NCBI RefSeq assembly: GCF_000026945.1
Contig: NC_012866.1
Location: 1 to 64,000, forward strand
DNA: 64,000 nucleotides
Origin: Candida dubliniensis CD36
Lineage: Eukaryota; Ascomycota; Pichiomycetes; Serinales; Debaryomycetaceae
Reading direction: 5' to 3'
Under the pieces are notes generated by a model that did not search any database, had not been told where the DNA came from, and was given only the letters and a program-made list of their open reading frames with translations. The position numbers and the translations under genes were made by a program. Below are positions 20,545 to 30,800 of the stretch, one piece after another; the first letter of the stretch is position 1; each line of letters starts with the position of its first letter.

Positions 20545-22719
20545 CTATTTTTTGGCACCGTATCTAGAAACCGCTTTACCATCTGGAATAGTAAACAACA
20601 CAGCCGGTTTACCATCATATGGCTTATCTACTCTAAAGTAACCTTTTCTTTCAAATTGAATAATATCACCAGCCTTCAATTTTCCAACATTCAAATCAGC
20701 AAACCCTTTAGTGTGGAATTCAGTTTCCGGAGTAATGAAATCTTCAAAATTGTCATTTTCATCTAACTTGTCTTTAGTAATCAAATGATCGAAATCAACC
20801 ATATCAATTTCAACTTTATCTTTGGTATCAGCCAACCAAGTAATCTTCTTAGAAGTCTTACGGAAATCACCTTCCAAATGTAAATTGGCTTCAACTGATT
20901 TAACAACATCACCTTCTTTGTTGACTTTGGAAACAATAATATTACCCCAGTCCATAAAAGTAACTTCTTCACCTTCACTCAAATCAGCATCTTCTTGGTC
21001 AATCAAAACTTGAGCAGCAAAAATAACATCCTTGTTACCAACCTCGGGGTTCTTTTTATGTTTAGGTTTCGATTCAGTGTATGGTTCTTTTGGCCCGTTT
21101 AATAATCTCACTGGTACAACGTTCTTGGCATCAACAGCAGTGAATCTTGGCGCAACAGGATCAATGATCTTTTTGTTCATGGCCCAAATAACTGACCACT
21201 CCAAGTTAATAATGTTCCTTGAAGGACCTTGTGAAATAATGAAATTTCTCAACCCTTCAACTGTCATACCTCTTCTTCTAACCCCTCTAACAGTTGGGAA
21301 TCTTGGATCATCCCAGTTGGAAACGTAATTCTTGTCAACAAACCATTGCAACTTTCTCTTTGACAACAAAGTCCTAACAAAGTTAACTCTTCCGAAATCC
21401 CAAATAGCAACTGGACGCAAACCCAAAGCTTTTTGCATCCATTCATATTGCGGATTACGGTCTCTGTATTCGTTGGTTCTCAAGGCATGGGTGACCCCTT
21501 CAATCGAATCAACAACAGGAACACAGAAATCATAAATTGGGTACATCTTCCATTCAGTGCCAGTTCTGTGATGAGGTGTCAAGTTACATCTGTAAATAAC
21601 CGGATCCCTCAACGCCTTGTTTGGAGCCTTGTAATCAATCTTGGCCCTCAAACAATTTTTCAACCCTTCTTCAGTCCCATTCTTCATTTCCTCAGTGAAA
21701 ATTCTCAAGTTTTCTTCAACAGACCTTTCTCTTCTTGCTGATGCATCACCCACCATTCTTTGTTCTCTCATGGTGTCAACTGGAGTGTCGTCACAATAAG
21801 CATTACCGTCTTTGATCATCTTAACAGCCAAGTCGTACATGGTTTGGAAATAGTCTGAAGAGTAAGTCACTTGGTCACCTTTAATACCCAACAATTCTAA
21901 ATCTTCAATAATAGAATCTTGGAACTCAACTTTTTCCTTAGTTGGGTTGGTATCGTCAAATCTGATAATTAACTTACCGTTGAATTTATGGGCAAAATAT
22001 TCATTCAAAACGGCAGCTTTGGCATGACCAATATGCAAATAACCAGATGGTTCTGGTGGGAAACGAGTGACAACTTTACCCATTTCAGCCCCGGGCAAGT
22101 CAATTTCAAAACTGGCCTTGTGGGCTTCCTTCTTACCACCGGCAGCAGCAGTCTTGGCCGATTTAGCAGCTTTTCTCAATTCTGCCAATGATTTAGTCAT
22201 TAACTCAACAGAACCTTCAAATCTTTTGTCATCGGCCAACAAATTGTACCATCTGGAAATATTAGCGTAAACACCATTTTTGATAACCGAGCCCATCAAC
22301 GCATTGGCTCTCAAAACACCCCAAATGGCAATATCGGCTAACGAGTATTGGTAGCCAACAATAAATGAACGGAAGTTCAAGTGATGATCAAGTTTTTCCA
22401 AATCAACTGCCAATTCTTTGAAATTCTTGACATACAATTTGGTCAAGGCAAATTTGATCCATTCCTGGGATTTGCTTCTTTCCGGTAACAATTCAGGTAA
22501 AGTTTGTGACAAATAATCCAAAGCATCTAACTGATCAATAAAAGTTTCTCCACCTGGTGTAACCAATTTGATCGATTCCTTAGAATCAACGGTTTTGTCA
22601 TCAACAAATTCAATTGGGATCGACACATCAACATCACTTGAGTTGATAAATTGAACTGCAATTAATACAGGATAAGGAACATTTGGAGCCTTTCCGGCAA
22701 CAGATAAACTGAATGACAT
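20545..22719 (-). CDS. GUS1: Glutamyl-tRNA synthetase, cytosolic
   Basis: This class I aminoacyl-tRNA synthetase charges tRNA-Glu. The 724 residues match the S. cerevisiae enzyme in length. The N-terminal ~180 residues form a GST-like domain, which in yeast binds the cofactor Arc1. A basic Ala/Lys linker (180-202) leads to the catalytic core, with the HIGH motif in GYLHIGHAKA (229-232) and the KMSKS equivalent LLSKRK at 451-456. A beta-barrel anticodon-binding region follows. The start is the first ATG of the frame and gives the expected N-terminus. A tract of 16 T at 22788-22803 (A on the sense strand) lies about 70 nt upstream of the ATG, shared with the divergent DUF155 gene. Leucine is almost always TTG, as expected for a highly expressed gene. 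Confidence 0.97.
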   Translation of the reverse strand: MSFSLSVAGKAPNVPYPVLIAVQFINSSDVDVSIPIEFVDDKTVDSKESIKLVTPGGETFIDQLDALDYLSQTLPELLPERSKSQEWIKFALTKLYVKNFKELAVDLEKLDHHLNFRSFIVGYQYSLADIAIWGVLRANALMGSVIKNGVYANISRWYNLLADDKRFEGSVELMTKSLAELRKAAKSAKTAAAGGKKEAHKASFEIDLPGAEMGKVVTRFPPEPSGYLHIGHAKAAVLNEYFAHKFNGKLIIRFDDTNPTKEKVEFQDSIIEDLELLGIKGDQVTYSSDYFQTMYDLAVKMIKDGNAYCDDTPVDTMREQRMVGDASARRERSVEENLRIFTEEMKNGTEEGLKNCLRAKIDYKAPNKALRDPVIYRCNLTPHHRTGTEWKMYPIYDFCVPVVDSIEGVTHALRTNEYRDRNPQYEWMQKALGLRPVAIWDFGRVNFVRTLLSKRKLQWFVDKNYVSNWDDPRFPTVRGVRRRGMTVEGLRNFIISQGPSRNIINLEWSVIWAMNKKIIDPVAPRFTAVDAKNVVPVRLLNGPKEPYTESKPKHKKNPEVGNKDVIFAAQVLIDQEDADLSEGEEVTFMDWGNIIVSKVNKEGDVVKSVEANLHLEGDFRKTSKKITWLADTKDKVEIDMVDFDHLITKDKLDENDNFEDFITPETEFHTKGFADLNVGKLKAGDIIQFERKGYFRVDKPYDGKPAVLFTIPDGKAVSRYGAKK

Positions 22720-22903
22720 AGTATAGTCAGAGAATTTGGAGAAGAAAACTTGTATGTAATGTATCGCAAACTATCAGCTAAAAAAAATTTTTTTTTTTTT
22801 TTTCAATGGGTACCGGTAGTGCATAGCGTGACAAATAATCAGCTGTCTATTGTAATTTGTAACTTTGCTATCGTCAATCTTGGTTATCAGTTTGCAGGGT
22901 ACC

Positions 22904-24646
22904 ATGAGTGGGAATTCTCATAGCACGAGACTTTCATCTAACAGACCCACAGCAAAACGGTCTCCTTCCATTCTTGTTACTGATGTCAGAAGCGATAAAG
23001 TCAAAGGGGCAAGAGCTCCATTTGCTGGTCAAAGCTACAAAAAGCAACAGCAACAGTTACAACAACATTCCAATTACAGCTTCCAACAACTGCAGCATCT
23101 CAATGCTTTACAACTGCGATTCAAAAATAAATATACTGATATTTCAGTAGACAAATTATTAAGCAAGTCAAGTGATATTCCTTCCGGGTTGAGTAGATTA
23201 CCCCCTCGATTAACCAGGCAAAGCTATGGTAGTTCTTCATCTTCGCCGCCACCACCCATTCAAGGCTCATATGCAGCAGAACCAAGAAGAAATATAAGAA
23301 GCATCCCCAAACTTTCTCAATCACTACCATCAAGAACGTCGAAAACGTCCCAGAAATTGGTTTTGATTCCTGATCACCAAAGACTGCCTTCACCCCCAAC
23401 GTCTTCTGCACACGAGACAGCCAGCGCTGAATTACAAGCACAAATGATGCGCTCAAGAGCAGAGTTGATGCCAAAGGAAAAACGAGCTGAAGAGTTTAGC
23501 CGAATGACCGCTTATTTTATATGTGAAGAATTCAACTTAACCGAGGTAGCAAAGTTTTTGCGTAAAAAGCATGAAGTGAAACCAAGGCTATATGACGAGG
23601 CATTATACGTACCTTATGCACTCCCCTTATTACCAGGAAGTGATGGTGTCCGAGTTAAATCAAATAATACCGCAAAACTATTAGCCAAAAACAAATACAT
23701 GGAGACAATGATCAACAAAAACGAACAGAAAACTCATCTCTACGAATACTATTCTGGCGTAGAAACACCCGAAGACGCAAATAATTACTCCATGGATCCG
23801 GAATTCGAAAATGTCGATAGCAATACACCCTTTGAACCGTCAGAACCTCAATATTTTGCTCCCCCTTTAGAAACTAGCAGGGCTAGTGAAGACAATGAAA
23901 GTACCAACAGCAAAAAGAATGTCCCGGGTTCTACGTCTGCTTCTGTCCAGGACGTGTCCAAGCACCATGCAGAAATGTTTGTTTTTGAATTTGGTGTTAT
24001 TGTGTTTTGGAATTTCTCAGAAATCCATGAAAAGAATATTCTTGCAGATTTAGCCTTTTCAGACAAAGACTTGCTAATCAACCCCATTGATGAACAAGAT
24101 ATTGAGACCGAGGAATTCCATTATGAATATGATCATCAGATCCTTCGTCCAAGGATTTATAACGACATGATAACTTTGAGAAGCGCCGACCATTTGATCA
24201 AGCTTACCATGTCATATGCCATAGCACAACTGACAAAGTTGGAACTCTTTGAGACAAGAATCGTGAAAACCTTACATGTCATTTCAAAACTTCCAAAAAA
24301 ACTTGCACTTTCAGGGAAAATTGGAATAGATCATGTGAAATTAGTTAAAAAGAAGGGTAAACTACTCAAAATTAGAGTAGATATCAATTTGTCAAGTTCA
24401 ATTTTGGACACACCAGAATTCTTTTGGTCAATGGAGCCAGCATTGCATCCGTTATATAATGGCGTAAGAGAATATTTGGAACTCGATCAACGTGTACAAG
24501 TCTTGAATGACCGTCTTCAAGTCTTCCTAGAATTTATTGAGTATGTGGATGAGAAAAGCTCTAGTCGAATAACCTGGATGATTATTGCCATCATCACACT
24601 CAGTTTGCTGGTTAGTTTATTTGAACTTTCTCTCAATCTTTTCTAG
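22904..24646 (+). CDS. RMD8: DUF155/RMD1-family protein (Rmd8-like)
   Basis: This 580-residue protein has a long disordered N-terminus (Gln-, Ser- and Pro-rich, about 1-190) and a DUF155 core at about 330-540, recognised by VFEFGVIVFWNFSE and ILRPRIYNDMITLRS. A single hydrophobic segment lies at the extreme C-terminus (about 556-580), as in Rmd1/Rmd8/Rrg-type proteins. Members of the family sit in mitochondrial or vacuolar-type membranes; in S. cerevisiae RMD8 is linked to sporulation, and the biochemical role is unknown. The long N-terminus fits Rmd8 better than the shorter Rmd1. The first ATG of the frame is at 22904; upstream in-frame codons have no ATG. It is divergent from GUS1. Confidence 0.75.
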   Translation: MSGNSHSTRLSSNRPTAKRSPSILVTDVRSDKVKGARAPFAGQSYKKQQQQLQQHSNYSFQQLQHLNALQLRFKNKYTDISVDKLLSKSSDIPSGLSRLPPRLTRQSYGSSSSSPPPPIQGSYAAEPRRNIRSIPKLSQSLPSRTSKTSQKLVLIPDHQRLPSPPTSSAHETASAELQAQMMRSRAELMPKEKRAEEFSRMTAYFICEEFNLTEVAKFLRKKHEVKPRLYDEALYVPYALPLLPGSDGVRVKSNNTAKLLAKNKYMETMINKNEQKTHLYEYYSGVETPEDANNYSMDPEFENVDSNTPFEPSEPQYFAPPLETSRASEDNESTNSKKNVPGSTSASVQDVSKHHAEMFVFEFGVIVFWNFSEIHEKNILADLAFSDKDLLINPIDEQDIETEEFHYEYDHQILRPRIYNDMITLRSADHLIKLTMSYAIAQLTKLELFETRIVKTLHVISKLPKKLALSGKIGIDHVKLVKKKGKLLKIRVDINLSSSILDTPEFFWSMEPALHPLYNGVREYLELDQRVQVLNDRLQVFLEFIEYVDEKSSSRITWMIIAIITLSLLVSLFELSLNLF

Positions 24647-24741
24647 GCTTAATATAATTCCTTAGTATTTGTTAACCGACAGAAAAAAAAAAGTGCGATC
24701 TCTTGTAAACTAACAAATTAGTACCCTGCCATCATTAAATC

Positions 24742-26097
24742 ATGTCTCTTCCATCTCGATATGCCCCCGAAGGATTGAGTGAAGAGGACCAATCAAGAGT
24801 CATAACAGTGGGCGAAAGAACGCTCCGTAGACCTATAGAGTATAAACTAAGATCCTTAGATGATAAAGTACAGCTGGCATTGCACACACACCCAAACACG
24901 TCTGATGACATTGAAATGATACCCATTGAAAATGCCCAAGAAGTGGATGTGATATCAGAATATATCGAATTCCTAAGAGGAAACTCAGTATATGAAGATA
25001 AAAACGAAATGAGTATTGAGGAATCGCCTGAATTCGAGATTGTTGGGGGGAATATTTCATTTTTGGTTCTCGATACAAACTTTTTGATTTCCCATTTGAA
25101 CATTGTTGATACTTTGAAAAACATCGCTTCGGATTATGGGTTGAAGCTAATTATTCCCGTCTATGTAGTTCAAGAATTAAACGGTCTCAAGAACTCTGAT
25201 CGCCTACACAACAGCTCAGATGGGAAATTCACGGGTGAAACGGTTTCTCAATTGGCTACATGGGCCAATAGATGGATATACCACGCGTTGGCCGAGTCCC
25301 TGGCAGTTGTCAAGGGCCAAAAATTGTCACAGAGAATTTCAAAAGACCTTGTTAAGGATGACGCCATTTTTGATTGTTGTTTGTACTTTAAACAGACCTA
25401 CCCCCGGTCCTTGGTGATTCTCTTATCAAATGACAAAAATCTTTGCGCCAAAGCATTGAGCAATGATGTATTAACAGTGAGTTTCCGTGAAGACATGAGT
25501 GCAAGATTGATTGCAAAAACTATATACGAGGAGAACATTCAAAGGTTTGGAAAACTACAAACCAAAGTGGAGCCAATGGCACCAAAAATTCAAAACCACA
25601 CTTCTCCCGAGATTGCGGAGCCGTCCAGTGAGTGGGTAGAAAAGACGAAGCAGTTTGACGGATTGACTACGTTTGAACAGGTTTCTGATAAAGTATACGA
25701 AGAGATAAAAATGATATTGTTAGCGGCTTTAGACCATTGTATGGTTGCTGAATATGGTAACGATTTAGATTTGATTCGAGGGTACGACAAAAATAGCGTC
25801 ACAACTATCGAAGATTGTGCCGAATTGATAATTAGGTTTTGGATGACAGTCTTTCTGCAATACTTTTATGCCATACCCGGTAATTTTGTTCCATTCCACG
25901 AGACAGGAAAAGGAAGAAATTCTCGAAAGACACCAATACACGTTTATCAGCCAGACAACAGCAACGAACTTCGTCAGTTTGTGACTTTTTGGACTAAGGT
26001 GCTTACAGTGATTTACGACGGTGTGATGGATCCAACACAACAAACAGCTTTAAAGTGGTTGATCGTCCGTTGGAATAAAATGGCCGATACCGCGTAG
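24742..26097 (+). CDS. SWT1: PIN-domain RNA endonuclease Swt1
   Basis: Swt1 is an endoribonuclease that acts in nuclear quality control of messenger ribonucleoproteins near the nuclear pore. The 451 residues match the family length (about 458 in S. cerevisiae). The PIN domain starts around 105 with FLVLDTNFLI, whose Asp (D111) is the first metal ligand. Further acidic residues appear in VVQELNGLK (E145), KDDAIFDCC and LLSNDKN, completing the catalytic cluster. A helical C-terminal domain (about 290-451) follows. The N-terminal 100 residues are polar and probably disordered. It lies 95 bases after the DUF155 gene and converges on the NEJ1-like gene with 21 bases between stops, so transcription terminators must overlap. 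Confidence 0.88.
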   Translation: MSLPSRYAPEGLSEEDQSRVITVGERTLRRPIEYKLRSLDDKVQLALHTHPNTSDDIEMIPIENAQEVDVISEYIEFLRGNSVYEDKNEMSIEESPEFEIVGGNISFLVLDTNFLISHLNIVDTLKNIASDYGLKLIIPVYVVQELNGLKNSDRLHNSSDGKFTGETVSQLATWANRWIYHALAESLAVVKGQKLSQRISKDLVKDDAIFDCCLYFKQTYPRSLVILLSNDKNLCAKALSNDVLTVSFREDMSARLIAKTIYEENIQRFGKLQTKVEPMAPKIQNHTSPEIAEPSSEWVEKTKQFDGLTTFEQVSDKVYEEIKMILLAALDHCMVAEYGNDLDLIRGYDKNSVTTIEDCAELIIRFWMTVFLQYFYAIPGNFVPFHETGKGRNSRKTPIHVYQPDNSNELRQFVTFWTKVLTVIYDGVMDPTQQTALKWLIVRWNKMADTA

Positions 26098-26118
26098 TAA
26101 GTTACTTGTTTTGTATAT

Positions 26119-26976
26119 TCATTTCTTAAATAAAGACCCTATTTTTCGTCTCTTTCTTGGTGATTGCGTATCTTGGCTGCTCCTTCCCTGTGATGGAACA
26201 AGCAGTTCGTACGTAGATACCTGTAGCTTGATTGGTGACCCCATTGAAGTTGATTGAGTCGACTGCGACTGCGACGGGGTGTCCTCCACAGGATCTAGTT
26301 TTACAGGACTCAAATTGGCAAATTTTGACACTGTCTTGATGGCTGTTTCAATATTGCTTTTCAATCCATACTTATTATTCCTATACTGGAACACTATCTT
26401 TTTCTCCCATTTTCTCTCATCAAACCTTTCTATAAATTCAATATCCGACCGGTTATTTTTCTTATAGTTGTTTATCATATCCATACCATGGCTTTGTTTG
26501 AAATTTGTGGCTAAAAATCTCGAGTACTGATCTTTTACAGAAATAACTTCCTTAAGATTATCGACCTGAAATTTCATAAAACATATGTTCTCAAACTGCT
26601 GGTAGTTCAATTTGTAAAGAAAGCCTATAGTTTGTTCCTGGCTTTGCCTCGAAAGATTAAATACCCATTGTATATCACCAACTGTTTCGGCAATAACATT
26701 TATACCATCCTGTTTAAACTCCATTTTTTCTGGGATATAACGACTGATATCGTTTACAAGCTCCCCTAATTCAACATCCGACATATCCTCAATTCCAATA
26801 GATCGGGCAAGATCAACTAACTTCTGCTTGTCCACCTCCTGTTTCCATACATTCTCAAAGTTACACAAGTAGAATCCATAGTAATGATACTCTGAATTGT
26901 GAATGAAACCGTATATGCAAGGCTTCTCTTGTCCTAGAAATGGTATTGATCTGGCTATCCATTGTGTTGGGAACAT
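26119..26976 (-). CDS. NEJ1: XLF/Nej1-like non-homologous end-joining factor
   Basis: The protein has 285 residues from the ATG at 26976 (an upstream in-frame extension begins only with TTG). Its N-terminal head resembles the XLF/Nej1 fold: W near the start, then YYGFYLCNFENVWKQEVD, which aligns by eye with YALLVSDLQQVWHEQVD of human XLF. Later come WVFNLSRQS and a helical stalk (about 150-180) ending KEVISVKDQYSRFL. A disordered Ser/Gln/Pro linker leads to a basic C-terminal tail, KRRKIGSLFKK, which has the shape of the XLF Ku-binding motif (basic cluster, then Leu-Phe). It would act in the nucleus with Ku, Lif1 and DNA ligase IV. Lif1/XRCC4 is the main alternative, but XRCC4 lacks this tail. 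Confidence 0.7.
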   Translation of the reverse strand: MFPTQWIARSIPFLGQEKPCIYGFIHNSEYHYYGFYLCNFENVWKQEVDKQKLVDLARSIGIEDMSDVELGELVNDISRYIPEKMEFKQDGINVIAETVGDIQWVFNLSRQSQEQTIGFLYKLNYQQFENICFMKFQVDNLKEVISVKDQYSRFLATNFKQSHGMDMINNYKKNNRSDIEFIERFDERKWEKKIVFQYRNNKYGLKSNIETAIKTVSKFANLSPVKLDPVEDTPSQSQSTQSTSMGSPIKLQVSTYELLVPSQGRSSQDTQSPRKRRKIGSLFKK

Positions 26977-27096
26977 CACCAAATGGTTTGACTATATTGA
27001 TTTTGGCGCTTGGTCGTTTGCAACTCCAATTTTTTTTTTTTCGTCGGTCAAGGATCACAATTTGTAGTTCACTTTTTTTATACTCCACTAAATGCC

Positions 27097-27780
27097 ATGC
27101 TGCATCAGGCTACATATACTTCTAGTGAAATCCCCCAATTATGTGATCGAGTGCAGGAACACTACCTATTGAAAAGAAAATCTGATCCCCAGTGCAGATA
27201 TTTGATATCACTTGCAGGAGTTCCCGGATCCGGCAAGACAACCTTTGCAAATGCTATAGCCAAAAAACTTTCAACTTTTGCAAAAACAATAGTTCTACCT
27301 CAAGATGGGTTTCATTTATACCGTTCGGAATTAGCTTTAATGGCCGATCCAAAAGAGGCTTTTCAAAGACGTGGTGCTCCTTTCACTTTTAATCCACAGG
27401 CTTTTATCAGTTTAATCTCAAAGTTGAATGACCGTTCCCAAACCATCAAAGCACCTTCTTTTGATCACAAATTGAAAGACCCAATAGAAGATGATATAGT
27501 GATACACAGTGACGTCGATATCATTATCATCGAAGGAAATTATGTTTCCCTCCGTGACAAATATTGGGACGAAATTGAAAATTATGTTGATGACACTTGG
27601 TTTATAGAAACTTCAAAAGATTTGGTTCGAGAGAGAATCATTAGACGTCACTTGGACGCCGGAATTGCTGCCAACAAAGAAGAAGCAGCCGCAAGAGCTG
27701 ATGGAAGTGATATGCAAAACGCTCTTTATATCAACAACAAGTCAAAGCCCACCAACGTTCTAATCCTATCTACAACCTAA
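27097..27780 (+). CDS. P-loop kinase of the uridine kinase/phosphoribulokinase family (Yfh7-like)
   Basis: The Walker A motif is GVPGSGKTTFA. A conserved LPQDGFHLYRSEL segment supplies the catalytic Asp, and GAPFTFNP and IIIIEGNYVSLRDKYW are family signatures shared with Yfh7 of S. cerevisiae and the bacterial pantothenate/uridine-kinase-like YggC group. Its substrate is not known in any yeast to my knowledge. The product is 227 residues, clearly shorter than S. cerevisiae Yfh7 (about 350). The ATG at 27097 is the first in frame; another ATG at 27092 is out of frame and overlaps it. The gene is divergent from the NEJ1-like gene, with about 120 bases between the two starts, and converges on RPA135 with 43 bases between stops. 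Confidence 0.75.
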   Translation: MLHQATYTSSEIPQLCDRVQEHYLLKRKSDPQCRYLISLAGVPGSGKTTFANAIAKKLSTFAKTIVLPQDGFHLYRSELALMADPKEAFQRRGAPFTFNPQAFISLISKLNDRSQTIKAPSFDHKLKDPIEDDIVIHSDVDIIIIEGNYVSLRDKYWDEIENYVDDTWFIETSKDLVRERIIRRHLDAGIAANKEEAAARADGSDMQNALYINNKSKPTNVLILSTT

Positions 27781-27823
27781 GGAAAACATTTTTAGTACTA
27801 ATTATAGATATTTCTTTTTCACT

Positions 27824-30800
27824 CTATTTTGGCTCAACATTATAACGCATCTTTATACCCATTGCCGATAACTCACTATCCAAGTATTTCAATACAAAAG
27901 GTATTGCCACTGTTGTGGTGTCGTCACCACCGACAAATTTCTTACCATGACCATCTTCCCATATATCTGAGTCAGCAGCATATCCTTCGTATTTGTCCAA
28001 GCTGACTGCACACCTTCTACACCTGATACTTGCCATGCTTCCAATTCTTGGAACCGAGGTTTGGGTAGTCAAGATGGATCCACACGAACGACAGACTGGT
28101 GTCTGTGTATAATCTGAACAATTTAACAATCTATCTTGCAACAAGAACGAAGTACCATGACCAATCAAAGCATCTCTTTCCATCTCACCTACACGAATAC
28201 CCCCTGATCTCTTTCTACCTTTAACAGGTTGCATTGTCAACGAATTAACCGGCCCAGTAGATCTAACTTGGAACTTATCGTTGACCATATGTCTCAATCT
28301 TTGATAGTAAACACATCCAATGTAAATGTCACAACGCAACTCTTCCCCAGTGGCACCAGAATACATTGGCTCGTTACCGTGGTAGTTGTAACCAGCTTTG
28401 AGCAATTGCTCACCAAAGTAATCGGCTGGCGTATCTTGTTCATTGAATTTCCAAGGGGTGGAGTCTTGAGCAATACCATGCAAGGCACCGGCTTTCCCAG
28501 CAAGAGATTCAACAAACATACCAATTGTCATACGCGATGGGAACGCGTGCGGGTTAATGATGACATCGGGTTGCATACCCGACTCAGTAAATGGCATGTC
28601 AATTTGCGGCCATTTTCTCGAACAAACACCTTTCTGACCATGTCTAGACGAGAATTTATCTCCAATTAATGGCTGTCTGGTGATTCTGTACTTGATAGTT
28701 ATTTGTTGGCCTTCTTGCTCATTGCTATCGTCCCCTAATAATTTGACTTCTTCAATGTATCCAGGCTCTGATGAATGGTAAGTCTTGACTTTGGTTTTAC
28801 CCAAAGTATCATCGTAATATGCCACTATTGGATCACCTTCTTCAACCTTAACACCAATCAATGGCAAACCGTCAGCATCTAATTTTTCCTTCCAAGCCTC
28901 AGGCCATTCATCAGTACCAAACCCAAAATGTTGTGTGATTGGATCACCTCTTCTTCTTGATTGTGACAAATCAACTTTTTCAGTTTTATAAACGGTACCA
29001 TAACCAAAACCTCTTTCATCAGCAGATTTGTTTATTATCATCGCATCATCCATATCGTAACCAGTGTATGAAATGACAGCAACAATAGCATTCATACCAT
29101 TAGGGAAATTATCCATTCCATAGTCGTCGTACAAGTTAGCTTTCACAATTGGTGTTTGTCCTGTTTGTAAACGATACAACTTGTTGTCCGATCTATGGAC
29201 CAATGCAGTACCAGGAGTACCCATGGTTTGCTTACCCATTTGACATTGATACATATTTCTTGGAGATTGGTTGAAATCAGAAAATGGTGTTAAATTAGCC
29301 AAAATCGACAATATGTTAGTTGGCGTAAACTCAACATGACTGTGAATGTTATTTTCAATTTCTTCTGGAGTCACAGCTACATTCATGTAGACTTGTTCAA
29401 ATGGACCAACAATATCTTCTTTATCCAAGGGCAAATATCTCACTGGTCTCATCATTCTAGAGCGGCCACCAAAAATGTACAAACCGGGATACTGACCTTT
29501 ATTTGAAGGTGGAACATACCCAATTTCCAAATCCAACGGCAACCCATGGCCACCATTGACCTTCCAGTATCTTAAAGTATCAGCAACAATTCTACCTTGT
29601 TCATGAGTTGTCCAACCAACAATTCTACCATCCAATTGAACGCAACACAAGTTTGGACCTGCAGCAAATGAATCTGCTGGCAAAACACCCAATTGAGTTA
29701 AAGCTTTGGGGACTTGTGACACGTCTGATGCTTCGGTGGCAATTTTACATTTATGCGACAAATGATTTAACAAACCACAAGGAGAACCATCCGGGGTATG
29801 GACAGGACAAAGAAACCCCCAGGATTCAGGCAACAATTTTCTAACAGTAGTAGTTTTTAATTCAGCAAAGAAAGAACCACGATGGACCATTCTGAAATGA
29901 GAGATGAAACGGTAAAAATTGATCTTTTCAGCAACAACGGTATAACCGGAAACTTGTTGCAAATCCAAACCCGACTGGGACACCAAGTTACCAGTACTTA
30001 AAAAATATTGTAATTTTTGACCAATGTTCTCATTGATTCTCAGAAACACCCTAGTCATATATTTTCTGTCGTCAAAGTTTATACCAACGCCACGGTTAAT
30101 ATCCGATTGAATTTGTAATTTAATATTCTGCAAGTACTCTTCAATTTTCTCCTTGATGATCATACCATAAAGAAAACCTCCTAACAAAACTTCCTGATGC
30201 TGGGTCGCATCTGGGTTATCAGGAGCACAATCTCCAGCGACCAATGAGTACAACTTTCTAATCATAAACAATAACATTCTAAACTTGTCAGTATTGTTAG
30301 GCAAGTGAACCAATACAATTCTTTTCAAAACTTCTTTACCAACCTCGATATCTGACATATCTGGAGATGCACCAAAAACAACTCGGAACTTGTCACCTAA
30401 ATAAGCCAAGGTCTCTTGTTGAGAGTACAAGTTGTATGTTTTGTAAGTTCTTAACAACAATTCCAAACGATCAGTTAAGAACGAATTTTCAGTATCATTT
30501 CCAACGATACCATCAAAAATTTCACGATCATTGGTTTCAATTAACGCTTTCAAGATCATCACAACAGGAACCAAAAATTCATTTTTTCTCCATGAAAATC
30601 TAAAAGTAACATTACCATCATTCAAATAATGTAACACATTTGTTTGTGAAGTCTGATCTGGTCTCACGGATCTTATTTGGATACCAAATTTGGTATAAGA
30701 AGCACCACGGTTTCCAAATGAGGGACGAATAATGGCCATGGGATGATTACGTCTTTGCACAATCAACATACGAATCAATTTCTCAATCCCATTAACAATA

